Shown: in pieces, positions 8,573-17,728 of the stretch
Position numbering within the stretch: position 1 is the stretch's first letter
Layout: each line of letters begins with the position of its first letter
Assembly (NCBI GenBank): GCA_021783175.1
Contig: JAJXUF010000009.1
Coordinates: 1-64,000 of the forward strand
Source of the DNA: Pseudomonadota bacterium
GTDB taxonomy: Bacteria > Pseudomonadota > Gammaproteobacteria > Acidiferrobacterales > UBA6901
Direction of reading: 5' to 3'
Length of the DNA stretch: 64,000 bases
Notes under the pieces: generated by a model
Database searches by the model: none
Seen by the model: the letters and a program-made list of their open reading frames with translations, nothing else
Told to the model about the DNA's origin: nothing
Made by a program: the position numbers and the translations under genes

Positions 8573-9553
8573 TCACACCCATTCCGCCCACCCAAGGTCG
8601 CGCAACATCGTTCCGACACACAACACCGCCAGGTCCGCATCTTTTTCTCGCAATGCATGCAGGCCGTTGCGCCGTTGTTGCTCGGATGGTTTCCGCCTCG
8701 GATGGAGACGCTGAATGATTTGTGCAGCGCTCACAACGATGCCGAACTTGCTCAGCCTTGGATCGTCCGCGAGTCTTTTCGTGGCCGGCCCTAGATCAAG
8801 TTCGTCACTCTTAAGCACCACGCCTTCTTGCCTGAGGATGGTCAGCACCACCGCCGATGCCAAGTCTCTCGCACAATCGACAACCGATTCCGGTCCCGCG
8901 CGGTAAATCGTGTCAGCCAATTTTTCCAGCGCCTCGTGTATCTTGGCATTATCATCATTTTCGATTGCTGCGCCGCGGAATTCCGGCAAAATGCCGAACA
9001 AATTTCTTGCCTTTAGCGTTACAAGTTCTTCGCCCGTTGAGATTGTCTCGACATCAACCAAATTCCAACGCGTCGAGACCTGTTTGGTGCCAAGAACCAC
9101 CAGCATGTGCTCCGGCCGAAAATCGTGCAATTCATCCCGGAGCGAGAAAGACTGAAAGGTAAGTAAATCTGGGACGCGTAGCCGTCCAGTGTGACTATTT
9201 AGATTTTGCGAGAATGCAGGCGCGATCTCGTTGCGGTACACGGCAAGTCCTTGCAAATTTAACGCAGGATGAGGGCTCGTTTCCCAAGGCATATGAAGCG
9301 GGCCTGTATCACGCCTGTAGAACCTTCCGCGCCTGATTCGCGTTACAGGATCAAAGAAGTCTTCGCGAAACATTATCCGCGCCGTTTCGAGCAATGAGAA
9401 TCCTTCGTCTGGCAAGCTTTGCGTAAGTTCCCCGGGAACTTTTGCACCCATTGCGACCGGAGTAACTATAGGCAATGGCCAAAGCCCTCTGCCCTCCGAA
9501 GGGCTGCTGCCTTCAAAAATTAGACGGCTTGATGTTTCAATTCCGAGGAACAT
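8573..9553 (-). CDS. Protein of unknown function, first gene of the HNH operon
   Basis: I do not recognise this protein of about 326 residues. It is soluble, with a short N-terminal proline-rich segment, a central mixed region and a helical C-terminal third (residues 215-326, rich in Leu, Ala and Asp). The last residues, LRDLGWAEWV, end sharply 16 bp before the HNH gene. Both a TTG at 9559 and an ATG at 9553 are possible starts and neither has a strong ribosome site. As the promoter-proximal gene in front of two HNH-type genes it may be the sensor or regulatory part of a defence module; this is inference from context only. Confidence 0.6.
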   Translation of the reverse strand: MFLGIETSSRLIFEGSSPSEGRGLWPLPIVTPVAMGAKVPGELTQSLPDEGFSLLETARIMFREDFFDPVTRIRRGRFYRRDTGPLHMPWETSPHPALNLQGLAVYRNEIAPAFSQNLNSHTGRLRVPDLLTFQSFSLRDELHDFRPEHMLVVLGTKQVSTRWNLVDVETISTGEELVTLKARNLFGILPEFRGAAIENDDNAKIHEALEKLADTIYRAGPESVVDCARDLASAVVLTILRQEGVVLKSDELDLGPATKRLADDPRLSKFGIVVSAAQIIQRLHPRRKPSEQQRRNGLHALREKDADLAVLCVGTMLRDLGWAEWV

Positions 9554-9856
9554 CGTCAATATCTCGACAACATAGTCATGTACCTTTATTCCTTCCGTGG
9601 ATCACTGGTTTTGTTCGTACTCTGTTCGAGGAAACGAACAGCGATGTAATGCTGCTACCAACAGAGCATTGCCTTTCCTGCTTGGAATTGGCAACAGGCA
9701 ATAACACAGTATATTTTGCAAAGTCTCCCATGGCGAGAGAGGAAAATTGGGGCTAGGACTTTTCCAGAATATTCCGTTTAAAAATCTGTTTATGCCGTCT
9801 CAACTCATTAGTTCCGCCAACAGCCACCTATAGGCAATCTTATATTCAGGAGTGTC
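9554..9856. other. Intergenic stretch upstream of the HNH operon
   Basis: This A+T-rich spacer should carry the promoter of the minus-strand three-gene operon. I see no palindrome, RNA or gene in it. Its right end marks an abrupt change to G+C-rich phage-derived DNA at about 9857. Confidence 0.4.
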
Positions 9857-10519
9857 GGCGCCCACTATGCGCTACACAGCGACCCGGACGAACCCGGGGC
9901 GGCGAACCATCGCTTCAAGGCGGTCCGTATTGACCCCGATAAAGGCACGGCAGCCGGCTATATCGCCAAGTACATTGCCAAGAACATCGACGGATTTGGG
10001 GTGGATGCCGACTTGTTCGGGAGGGACTCGAAGTCCTCAGCCGAACGGGTAGATGCCTGGGCCTCTACTTGGGGGATTCGCCAGTTCCAGCAGATCGGGG
10101 GACCGCCGGTTTCGGTTTGGCGGGAGCTGCGGCGGCTTAATGGGGCACCGGCAGGGATACTCGGTCGGGCCTGGGCGGCAGCCGATGCCGGGGACTGGGC
10201 GAGTTTTGTGGAAGTGATGGGCGGACCGGACGTCGCCCGGAAAGATTGCCCGGTGAAGCTTGCGCGCTTGTGGAGCGACGAACCAAACCGGTACGGGGAA
10301 CCCTCTGGGGCCCGAATCTTCGGGCTCGAAGCGGGTCCGGTCACGCTGCCGAGCCGGATTCATGAATGGACCGTGAGTCCGAGACCCCCGGAGAGCGCCG
10401 CTACCGCTGACCGACCTGCAGAGCACGGTGCTGGGAGTCGAACGGGCGAAACTGTACGCGTTGGGATTTTAACAATTGGCCCTCTCTCTTCTTTGGGGTC
10501 CTTGGAGTTCTGTCAATAA
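9857..10519 (+). pseudogene. Phage replication endonuclease (gpA-like), C-terminal remnant
   Basis: An open frame reads [17 protein letters not shown] (residues of the second half of the rolling-circle nuclease, with the paired catalytic Tyr spacing YIAKYIAK) and then [18 protein letters not shown], a signature of P2-type gpA replication proteins. The N-terminal half is missing, no start codon precedes the conserved block, and the last 40 residues do not match the family. This is a prophage or phage-plasmid fragment. No other phage gene accompanies it. Confidence 0.75.
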
Positions 10520-10698
10520 CTGTACGGGCCATTGCTGAGGACCCTTCGGAAACCAAAGACATTCACCGAAACGTTGGAGGCCACAGTCATCATCACCAAC
10601 AGTATCCTAGCGAAGTGCTTGATACACCATGCTGAATAAACTCATGTGTCTAGGCCCTAGTTCCTAACAATTTCGGAAACTGACCGACGGACCAGGGC

Positions 10699-10725
10699 AA
10701 AAACCAGCCCGCGCGGCTTGCGGGT
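10699..10725 (-). terminator. Probable Rho-independent terminator
   Basis: On the minus strand CCCGC-aagccgc-GCGGG is followed after four bases by TTTTT. It lies 35 bp downstream of the minus-strand gene that ends at 10760. Confidence 0.55.
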
Positions 10726-10759
10726 AACTCAGTTCATGAATGATTCAATACTACGTTGA

Positions 10760-11278
10760 TCATTTATATCTGAGGAAAGCACCAACTATACTGCCGACGA
10801 AACCACCACCTGCGCCTGCCAGAGGCACCCACCATTTTGATTCACGCTTTAACTCGACCGCGCTTGCGTGAATATTAATGGCTGCCTCGATAAGCGTCTT
10901 TATGTCATTTGGCGTCAAAGGCGGCCGCACGAGCTTTTCCTTTTCGCCTGCCGGAAGCCCCTCACACGTTTTTTTTGATAGAAGTTGTTGACGACCTACG
11001 TGGTACATTTTTGGTAACTGCCTCCGCCAAACGAGCGACGCAAGGCATCCCGATGTGTCGATACGGAAAAATTCCGGGTGCTCTTCGAATACCCGCTTCC
11101 AGTGGTCGGCCTTTGATTCATCGCCGCTGATACTTACTGACCAACTCTTGAAATTCCGCATATGCAATTCGAAAACCGCCATAGCCTGGATGGCTGCAAT
11201 GACGTCGGCAAGGCGATTTGGATTAGTAATATATGGGGAATCGGGCAGCTTTGTCACAACGCCTCCAACGAGGAGCAT
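10760..11278 (-). CDS. Small membrane-anchored protein of unknown function
   Basis: The 172-residue protein has a soluble N-terminal part and one C-terminal membrane segment (WWVPLAGAGGGFVGSIVGAF). The central block EHPEFFRIDTSGCLASLVWRR recalls a widespread family of small proteins found beside restriction and abortive-infection genes, whose function is unknown to me. The C-terminal helix could act as a membrane effector. A terminator-like hairpin follows it. Confidence 0.65.
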   Translation of the reverse strand: MLLVGGVVTKLPDSPYITNPNRLADVIAAIQAMAVFELHMRNFKSWSVSISGDESKADHWKRVFEEHPEFFRIDTSGCLASLVWRRQLPKMYHVGRQQLLSKKTCEGLPAGEKEKLVRPPLTPNDIKTLIEAAINIHASAVELKRESKWWVPLAGAGGGFVGSIVGAFLRYK

Positions 11279-11374
11279 CTAACGTGACAAGATGCGGTCC
11301 ACCATGGCACGTGCAATAAAATTAAGCACGGTGGCGTACTGCACGTCCGCACCAGCACAATGTTAAAATGAGGA

Positions 11375-11800
11375 TCATAGTTGCAAGCGGTAAATGCTTG
11401 CCCGATGCACACCTGCTGCCTCACACGCCAAACTTACGATAGTCTCCGCTTCTTTGCGGCTAATATTTGTTGCGACCCAATGGTCGAAAACTTTCTCGGT
11501 ATGCTGGTCCGTTAACCACTCACTTGCAATATAGACGTGATCCTGTTGCTTAGCGACGTAGTGTCGCATCTTGTGTTTGCTTCTCATCCATTGGTCATCA
11601 TCAAGTTTTGCAAGTTGCGCCATGAAGTCGGCGCGAACACCATTCAAGATCGTGAGTAACTGGATGATGTATTCCTTGAGCGTTCCGGGGATAAAGATCT
11701 CGTAGACGTCGCGGCCGGCTTGGTTCCTGCGCTGAATTGCAAAGCGCCACGGCCGACGAATAAGGCCCACGTGTACCGCGATAATCTTATCCTGAGGCAT
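11375..11800 (-). CDS. Hypothetical protein, 141 residues
   Basis: I do not recognise this protein. It is soluble, moderately charged and ends with a helix-rich region (SRKEAETIVSLACEAAGVHR). It lies 38 bp behind another small unknown gene on the same strand, and the two probably form a transcription unit. There is no obvious ribosome site before the ATG at 11800, so the start is uncertain. Confidence 0.5.
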   Translation of the reverse strand: MPQDKIIAVHVGLIRRPWRFAIQRRNQAGRDVYEIFIPGTLKEYIIQLLTILNGVRADFMAQLAKLDDDQWMRSKHKMRHYVAKQQDHVYIASEWLTDQHTEKVFDHWVATNISRKEAETIVSLACEAAGVHRASIYRLQL

Positions 11801-11838
11801 GCGCGCGACCCCGCTGCTCTCACACTTAATGTTTCGGT

Positions 11839-12189
11839 TCAGATGTGGGCGGGGTTCATGCGTGTCGCCCGCGACCGGCGGTTAGCGTCCAACTGTGTCA
11901 TTCGCTCGATTGCCTTAGTCTGCACTTCGGCCAAACTAGTTACGAGCGCTTCGATATCAACTCGCTCGCCGCGAAACACGACCAATTTAGGGTCCGGATC
12001 AAACATTCGAAAGATGTCTCGGTTTTTTATGGCATTTCCCCCAATGGCTGCGCGTGGAGCAATCATAAAGAATTCAGTAAGGCTGCCCCGCACACTCAGA
12101 ATTTCATTCATTCGCTCAATCGCATCAACAGCATACTCGCACTGCACCAGCAGCTCACTAACGTAGATACTCTCGATGAACTCCTCCAT
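11839..12189 (-). CDS. Hypothetical protein, 116 residues
   Basis: This small soluble protein is unknown to me. It begins with an acidic helical segment (MEEFIESIYVSELLVQ) and ends with a basic tail. It precedes the 141-residue gene by 38 bp and follows the GIY-YIG gene by 53 bp, so the three may be co-transcribed from a promoter above 13100. Confidence 0.5.
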   Translation of the reverse strand: MEEFIESIYVSELLVQCEYAVDAIERMNEILSVRGSLTEFFMIAPRAAIGGNAIKNRDIFRMFDPDPKLVVFRGERVDIEALVTSLAEVQTKAIERMTQLDANRRSRATRMNPAHI

Positions 12190-12242
12190 TGTAGGTTAAC
12201 GTTTCGCTTTGCTGGTTGTGCCGCATTGGTGCCGACATCTAC

Positions 12243-13100
12243 TCAAAGCAGGTCTTCTATGGACTCAAGTTCTTTGAGCGTTTTTCCTTCTTTGTTCTTC
12301 CATGCGGTGAGCCCATTTGCGTGCCCACCGTGAATAACGGCGGCCGCTGCGCTTGGGCTAGAGAACTCAACGTCCTTGGTAAATAGAAGGTGATCGGTGT
12401 TCTCTTTTAATGCGCCTTGGTCTTTCAACTGTTGCCGCATGTTTATTGGCCATGGATATTTCTGTGCGGAAGGGCGCTCGGTCAAGACAGCTTGAGACCC
12501 CGCAAGGACTACGATGCCGTTTGGGGTGAGATGTCCGGTAGCTTTGAGCCCTTTGATTTCACAGGACAGGATTGCGGTTTCGTTTGGACCGGAAACGGTT
12601 GCTGTTGTTGGGACCAGCACTTCCACGCCAAGAACGGGTAACAATTGGTGGATCTTCTCAAGGAAGATTTCCATATCTTCACGATCTGACTCAGGCAATT
12701 TGGAACCACTGCTTTGGTTATTCTTTACTTCTGCTCGGCTCGCCTTCTTTGCCTGCTCAATTAAACGCCCTTCAAGATAACGTATGTGCGCCTTTGTTAG
12801 GTTCTCATCTTTGCTAGTAAAGAACGCGATGTGATTCCAAAAATCTTTGTCGAGGTGCGCTTTTACGCGGTCTCGGATGGACTCACCCTCGCCAATATAA
12901 ACTGAGCTCTGTCCTGTTTCCGGATCGGTGCCAGTTAGCAAGTAGACTCCTGAATTTTGCGATTCATCTCGGGCAAGCACACTGTCGAATTCGCTTCTTG
13001 GGCCCGCAACGGCCTTTCCTGTCCAGTTGGATAATTCCGCTGTCCGAAGCCGCTTCGGGTCTCCGTGAACTAAGAAGATTTTAATTGTGGCGCTTGGCAT
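12243..13100 (-). CDS. GIY-YIG nuclease with C-terminal DUF4357
   Basis: The protein of 285 residues has the GIY-YIG core as GVYLLTG near residue 51 and VYIGEGESIRDRV about 16 residues later, then a linker and a C-terminal DUF4357-like block (FSSPSAAAAVIHGGHANG). This architecture is known from restriction- and defence-associated nucleases that cut DNA with one metal ion. I start it at the ATG at 13100, with AAGGA 8 bases upstream. Two small unknown genes follow on the same strand. Confidence 0.85.
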   Translation of the reverse strand: MPSATIKIFLVHGDPKRLRTAELSNWTGKAVAGPRSEFDSVLARDESQNSGVYLLTGTDPETGQSSVYIGEGESIRDRVKAHLDKDFWNHIAFFTSKDENLTKAHIRYLEGRLIEQAKKASRAEVKNNQSSGSKLPESDREDMEIFLEKIHQLLPVLGVEVLVPTTATVSGPNETAILSCEIKGLKATGHLTPNGIVVLAGSQAVLTERPSAQKYPWPINMRQQLKDQGALKENTDHLLFTKDVEFSSPSAAAAVIHGGHANGLTAWKNKEGKTLKELESIEDLL

Positions 13101-13446
13101 ACAATGAATCCTTAGAACAGGCAACCGACAGAGAAATGCGTGTACAGACTTTTATCAAAGAGAGGAGCCACTGCGGGGGTGGCTTCCATGTCTATAGATC
13201 CGTCTCGTTATTCTTGTGTTTCCGATCTGCTTATTCCCATTTTTAAATACTTTTAAAGAACGGCCCCGTAATATTATGCCCGCATCGGCCAAGCACGTCT
13301 GTCTTTTAGATCTGGTCTCTGCCGTTTATTCCGAGGTCAGTTCAACGCACGAAATTAAGAGTGTTCAGTGCAGGGATAAATGTCTACATAGCGTCTACAT
13401 AACAAGAATTCAATTCGATGAGACGCTGTAACATATTGTTTTATTG
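13101..13446. other. Spacer between GIY-YIG gene and tRNA fragment
   Basis: This A+T-rich spacer of 346 bp has no gene I can support. It should contain the promoter of the minus-strand GIY-YIG unit. Confidence 0.4.
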
Positions 13447-13490
13447 GAGCCCGCAGAGGGATTTGAACCCCCGACCCTCTGATTACAAAT
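13447..13490 (-). other. 3' fragment of tRNA-Thr (TGT), likely att site
   Basis: On the minus strand the DNA reads the anticodon loop TTTGTAATC (anticodon TGT), the T arm with GGGGGTTCAAATCCCTC and an acceptor strand ending CTCCA. The 5' half (D arm, acceptor 5' strand) is missing, so it is not a functional gene. Fragments of this kind are left at one end of elements that integrate into a tRNA 3' end with a tyrosine recombinase. The intact tRNA must lie elsewhere. Confidence 0.75.
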
Positions 13491-13493
13491 CGG

Positions 13494-13562
13494 CAAACGA
13501 TGCATGTTCGTGCGCTTCCCTGCGCTGAGGTGCATGATCTGAAATAACTTTATTATGTATCG
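13494..13562 (+). repeat. Complex repeat, left copy (flanks the ietAS island)
   Basis: This copy consists of CAAACGATGC, a 27-bp spacer, and a block of 32 bp beginning TGCATGATCTGAAATAAC. The same two blocks with identical spacing recur at 18722-18790. The copy begins directly behind the tRNA-Thr fragment. Confidence 0.65.
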
Positions 13563-13747
13563 AAATGTATCATAGTGGACCGGAGTGCAACACAATTACA
13601 GCAGGATTACAGCACAGCTTGCTTGCACAGCCGCTCACTGCGTCTCGATCTAGTCGCGGTGGGGCTCACAGGCCGAGCGGGGCGGGAGGCTCACTCGCGC
13701 TATCGGCGTTTTCGGGGGAAATCGGCGGTGGCCATGGGGGAATTTGA

Positions 13748-13890
13748 CCCCGTATCGGGGAAGGACGTTGAGATGCCGGTTAGTCATCATGGAACGACCG
13801 GCCTCCATTCGTATGTGGCTCTGTGCCACAGTTCGTTCCCCGATCCGCAGCATAACCCACGGTCTGCGAATCGGGGGCCGGTCGTTCCAT
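13748..13890. other. Array of nested DNA hairpins (possible structured RNA or ssDNA element)
   Basis: CCCCG-TAT-CGGGG (13748-13760) is followed by a perfect 15-bp inverted repeat ATGGAACGACCGGCC (13789-13803) with its complement at 13876-13890. Inside that outer stem sit GTGGC-TCTGT-GCCAC (13815-13829) and a 13-bp near-perfect stem (13838-13850 with 13864-13876). The outer stem and two inner hairpins make a three-way junction. No promoter, coding frame or known RNA family is evident. The flanks 13563-13747 and 13891-13952 hold nothing else I can identify. Confidence 0.6.
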
Positions 13891-13952
13891 ATCAGGGAGG
13901 GGGCGACCATTCCATTATATCTGGCATACCTACACTTGGTCTGTAGAAAAAA

Positions 13953-14117
13953 TTAGGATGGCTGTCGCTCTTTTTCGCGCTGCACCGCCTGCTTCGATCT
14001 GCGGTGGTAATCGCTCGCTGAAACCACCCGGGTCGCCTTGGTGATGCCTTCGTCGCCCTGGGCCCGCTTCACGGCCAGTTCCCTGAACTCCGTCGTGTAT
14101 TCCTGTTTCGGTATCTT
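13953..14117 (-). pseudogene. IS3-family OrfA remnant
   Basis: The minus-strand frame reads IPKQEYTTEFRELAVKRAQ, the N terminus of an IS3-type OrfA helix-turn-helix protein, and then departs from the family and stops after 54 codons. The expected ATG is mutated. It is a dead fragment between the hairpin array and the ietS gene. Confidence 0.65.
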
Positions 14118-14246
14118 GACATCTTTTCCTTCCGGTTACGTTCATGCTAGCCGCTTACCGTTGGAAGGTGAAATTCAGGGGGAAGCTCACTCGACCTTGT
14201 GCAGGAAAATTTGCGATACGCCGACTGAAAAGCGAACAATACCCTA

Positions 14247-16739
14247 CTACACTTTCACCAACTGTCCGACAGTAACTTGCGCCAATACTTTGCTATAGAT
14301 GTCTATATCTACATCCGGGACAGCAATCGAGACCACCAAAGCGTATCTGGCTCCTTTGTCGTAGCGCTCCAAAGCAGTCCGCGTCTTCCACCAGCCCATC
14401 GCAGGATAAATTGCGATATGGCCCCGCTCAGCAAGGTCTGCGGCTTTGCCGGTCCACACGTCCTTATGGATCGAGCCCTTGTGCCTAAATTGTGCACCCA
14501 GTAACCAATCAGGATCTGATGGGGCTTTCGTTGTACCTTCCTCCTCATCTCGCGCCTGCCGGTTGATGCGCTTTCTGAATTCTTCGCTCGATTCGAGCGG
14601 CCGTTTTACATCAAAACGCAGTCCGTGGCTTTGATAGCTATATTTGCCGCTCACGACTCGACTGGAAGGGTTAGGTTCAATGAAATAGGAAAGCGTTACC
14701 GTCATCTCGACTGTGGCCTCACCCAGCTCCAGCAGCGACTCCCTCGGCCAAGGGAGTTCGTGAAGGTGCATGTCTCTGGTGGCGATCTTGCCATTCCGTT
14801 TTTCAAACGGCTGTAACCTGTCTTCAACAATAAGTGCTAGTGAATTGTTGACGCTCCAAAGTGCACGTTCCAGGCTAGGAATACCAAACCCCACACAGCG
14901 AACACGGTGCTGCGCTCGTGTTCTATCGGTAGTTCCGTGTGCGAACTGGGCCTTCATCACATCCGTCCACTCCGCAGAATGGACCATCAATGCCCTTACC
15001 GTCTCTGGCCAAAGGGTTGGATATTCTGCAAGAATGTTTGCCGCAAACCGTGCCGCCAATGACGTTGCGGCGCTGGTCGCTGCAAAGGTCGTAAACAGCC
15101 GCTCGACGGGCCGGTGATGCGTTGTCAACAAACAAAGGCTCGGAATCGAAGCGCATCCATATTGATCACGACCCACATTGCCCCCTTCGAACACCACCTC
15201 CGGTTTGATCGGTGAGGATTTCTCCCAGGTGACGGAGGTCGTGCTGTAGGGCGATAACCCACCTGCAGGCGCAAGCGACGTGTAACCGGTGCATTCCGGC
15301 TCGGTGATATTATTTTTCTCAGTGTAAGCACCCACCGTCACAGCGTTCCATGACTGGCCTGGGTCGTGGATATCCTGCAAAAGATTGTAACCGGGATAAC
15401 TGGCCATTTCGGTGAGCTTGCCATTGGAATTGCCGGCAGACAGCATGAACAACCTGGGAGTTTGATTCTCGCCCAGATAATCCACCGCCAGGCTATCTAC
15501 AGCCGCCGACCAGGCGGAGGGTCTGCCTCGATCCCGGGTATCCATTGCCGAAAGGGCCATGGTGAAAACCCGGGTACGCTGCGGGTATTGAATCTCGGGA
15601 GTCGCCACACCTTCCGCAGTCACGATCCCCGGGAGTCTCCCTTCAGTGTCATGGGGGTAACGCAGCACTTTCACCGACTCCAGGCGGTGGTTGATTTCCA
15701 CCTTGGCCGATTTCTCCAGAGGACCTACGAGATCACCCCAAGCTGCCAGTCCAGCCATGCCTGTTCCATGACCATCATCATCGGCACCAGTCCATGTGGC
15801 CTCGAGGGTGAACTGATCAGCGGCGTTGATGAATGGGTCAAGCAATGGGTGTCCGATGTTTACGCCTGTATCGAGGATACAGACGTAGGGAGCGAGATTG
15901 GGATCCCGCGGCTGAACCAATCTCCCCGTCAAATCTTCTGCCCATTCCCGCTGCTCTTCCGGTGTCAACGCATCGAAAAAGGCCGCGGTTTCCTTTGCCT
16001 TGCGCAATTCCGATATGTTGTTGAGCAACAGACCGCTTCGCGCGAACTGTCTCCTATTTCCCCTGGCAAGCAAGACCGAGCGCTCCGGAAATTCGAAGGC
16101 CTTCCTCGGTACCTCAATTCCCGCCGCGTCAGCCAGCCGCCTGAAATCGTGCAGGACCGCTTGACGGTCACGGCGCACCGGCAGCCATACCTCCCACCAA
16201 AATGACTCGTCCAGGTTTTCAGGGAACAGGCTCCGATCATCGGTCCAGAGCGCCTCCAGCGCCGCCACACGGAAGGCCTGTATGGCGTCGATCAACTTTC
16301 GATTGTCTCGTGGGCGCCCGGCTTTGTTTTTCATTTCCTCCAGGTAAGACCGGAGCTTGGATTCAAAAGCCGATAGCTTACCTTCCGGAACAAATACAGT
16401 GGCGAATGTTTTGTCGTCGCGATGGATGACGTTTAGCAGCTCAATCTTCTGCCGCGCGTCGGCGAGACTCTCAACGGCAAGTTCGATGCCCGGAAAGCTC
16501 TCGAATTCGACCTGGATGCCGACAGCCGATTCGAGTTCCTGTGCTTCCGCCTCGTGTTTCAGCGCCGCTTGCCGCTCGTCTATTTGCCGCAACTGCCCGA
16601 GGAGCACCGCTCCATGTTGCTGACGATTCCGCACCGGAACGTCGGGTGGTTTCGGGCCTTTTGAAGGAGAAGTGAAAGGTTCCGGCTTGCCGGTCGCCCC
16701 GAGGTAAATGTGGTGCTTTAAATCCGCGCTTTCCGCCAC
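14247..16739 (-). CDS. ietS: Subtilisin-like serine protease of the Iet defence pair
   Basis: The 830-residue protein is an S8 subtilase. The catalytic residues are D290 (ILDTGVNIGHP), H324 (DDGHGTGMAG), oxyanion N437 (SAGNSNG) and S556 (AATSAATS). About 280 residues of unknown fold precede the protease, and about 230 follow it. There is no signal peptide, so it acts in the cytoplasm. It lies 9 bp behind an AAA+ ATPase gene. This gene order and domain pairing is that of IetA/IetS, first described as plasmid incompatibility/stability genes and later as a phage-defence pair. The start is GTG at 16739 with AGGGA upstream. The family is secure; the substrate is unknown. Confidence 0.9.
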   Translation of the reverse strand: MAESADLKHHIYLGATGKPEPFTSPSKGPKPPDVPVRNRQQHGAVLLGQLRQIDERQAALKHEAEAQELESAVGIQVEFESFPGIELAVESLADARQKIELLNVIHRDDKTFATVFVPEGKLSAFESKLRSYLEEMKNKAGRPRDNRKLIDAIQAFRVAALEALWTDDRSLFPENLDESFWWEVWLPVRRDRQAVLHDFRRLADAAGIEVPRKAFEFPERSVLLARGNRRQFARSGLLLNNISELRKAKETAAFFDALTPEEQREWAEDLTGRLVQPRDPNLAPYVCILDTGVNIGHPLLDPFINAADQFTLEATWTGADDDGHGTGMAGLAAWGDLVGPLEKSAKVEINHRLESVKVLRYPHDTEGRLPGIVTAEGVATPEIQYPQRTRVFTMALSAMDTRDRGRPSAWSAAVDSLAVDYLGENQTPRLFMLSAGNSNGKLTEMASYPGYNLLQDIHDPGQSWNAVTVGAYTEKNNITEPECTGYTSLAPAGGLSPYSTTSVTWEKSSPIKPEVVFEGGNVGRDQYGCASIPSLCLLTTHHRPVERLFTTFAATSAATSLAARFAANILAEYPTLWPETVRALMVHSAEWTDVMKAQFAHGTTDRTRAQHRVRCVGFGIPSLERALWSVNNSLALIVEDRLQPFEKRNGKIATRDMHLHELPWPRESLLELGEATVEMTVTLSYFIEPNPSSRVVSGKYSYQSHGLRFDVKRPLESSEEFRKRINRQARDEEEGTTKAPSDPDWLLGAQFRHKGSIHKDVWTGKAADLAERGHIAIYPAMGWWKTRTALERYDKGARYALVVSIAVPDVDIDIYSKVLAQVTVGQLVKV

Positions 16740-16748
16740 CGCTTTCCC

Positions 16749-17726
16749 TTACTTATGCATCTCATGGCTCATACCGCGCCGATCTGTTATTGCAGACTCG
16801 ACAATTTCCTCAGTAATTGTTTCATGTTCATGGATAAGCATTTCCTTGATGGCGTCCTCTGCCGACAGCGTGACCTCGGCGCTGCTCAGGCCCTGAGCCT
16901 TCTGCGCCACTTCAGTCCAGGGAAATTCCTTCACCACATGGGAGCCGAGTCGGCTCTTCAGCAAACTGATAATTTCCTCCTTGCCTGGCAGGTGATATTG
17001 AATCACGTCATCGAATCGGCGGAATAAGGCGTGGTCGAGTATCTGGGCGTGGTTGGTTGCGCAGACAATGACGCTGTTGGAGTCGTCCTGTTCAATCATT
17101 TGCAGGAAGCTGTTCAGGATGCGCCGCGCCTCCCCGACATCGTTGGGCGACACCCGCTGCGTGCCCAGTGCATCGAACTCATCGAAGAAGTAGACACCTC
17201 GCACCTCACGTATGGCATCGAAAACCTGGCGCAATTTGGCTGACGACTCACCCATATACTTGGTAATCACGGCATCCAAACGGACCTGGAACAATGGATA
17301 GCCCAGCTCACCGGCCAACACCGAAGCGGTAAAGGTCTTTCCGGTGCCGGGAGGGCCCACCAATAACAGGCGCCGCCGCGGTGCAAGACCGTGATTCTTG
17401 AGCATGCCCAAGTGACGCTGTTCGCGCACGACGCGGTTTAGTTTTTCCCGAACCTCCGTGGTCGTGATCAAATCGCCAAGCCGAACGCGCGGGGTAGTGG
17501 CATATAGCAGGCCCGAAGCATCCTTGAGCCCTTTGGCAATAGGCACTGGGGCAAACTGGGTCTGCTTCTTCGCTTTCTCAACGATATCACGCAACTCCAG
17601 CGCCAGCTTGCCATGTCCGATGTGGGCCTCATGGGCTGCCACCTGCAGGGCGATGGACAAAAAGCGTTCCTCATCCCGCGCCAGGTGGGACAAAAGCAAG
17701 GCTTTTATTTGTTCAGAACTGGCCAT
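16749..17726 (-). CDS. ietA: AAA+ ATPase of the Iet defence pair
   Basis: This 325-residue protein is a classic AAA+ ATPase with Walker A GPPGTGKT (residues 124-131), Walker B VYFFDEFDA (about 178-186) and sensor 1 ATN. An N-terminal helical region of about 90 residues precedes the ATPase core. It is the partner of the downstream subtilase (9-bp gap) and probably controls or loads the protease. The ATG at 17726 follows the stop of a tiny ORF by 2 bases, which suggests translational coupling. Two XRE regulator genes lie upstream. Confidence 0.9.
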   Translation of the reverse strand: MASSEQIKALLLSHLARDEERFLSIALQVAAHEAHIGHGKLALELRDIVEKAKKQTQFAPVPIAKGLKDASGLLYATTPRVRLGDLITTTEVREKLNRVVREQRHLGMLKNHGLAPRRRLLLVGPPGTGKTFTASVLAGELGYPLFQVRLDAVITKYMGESSAKLRQVFDAIREVRGVYFFDEFDALGTQRVSPNDVGEARRILNSFLQMIEQDDSNSVIVCATNHAQILDHALFRRFDDVIQYHLPGKEEIISLLKSRLGSHVVKEFPWTEVAQKAQGLSSAEVTLSAEDAIKEMLIHEHETITEEIVESAITDRRGMSHEMHK

Positions 17727-17728
17727 TT

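Noticed and set aside
13447..13490. Functional tRNA-Thr gene
   Set aside because: Only the anticodon loop to the CCA end is present; the D arm and 5' acceptor strand are missing.
13748..13890. Hairpin array as an attC site
   Set aside because: No RYYYAAC/GTTRRRY cores at the stem ends, and the outer stem is perfect rather than carrying extrahelical bases.
15366..16205. 279-codon plus-strand frame inside ietS
   Set aside because: Antisense to the subtilase catalytic domain; no family resemblance.
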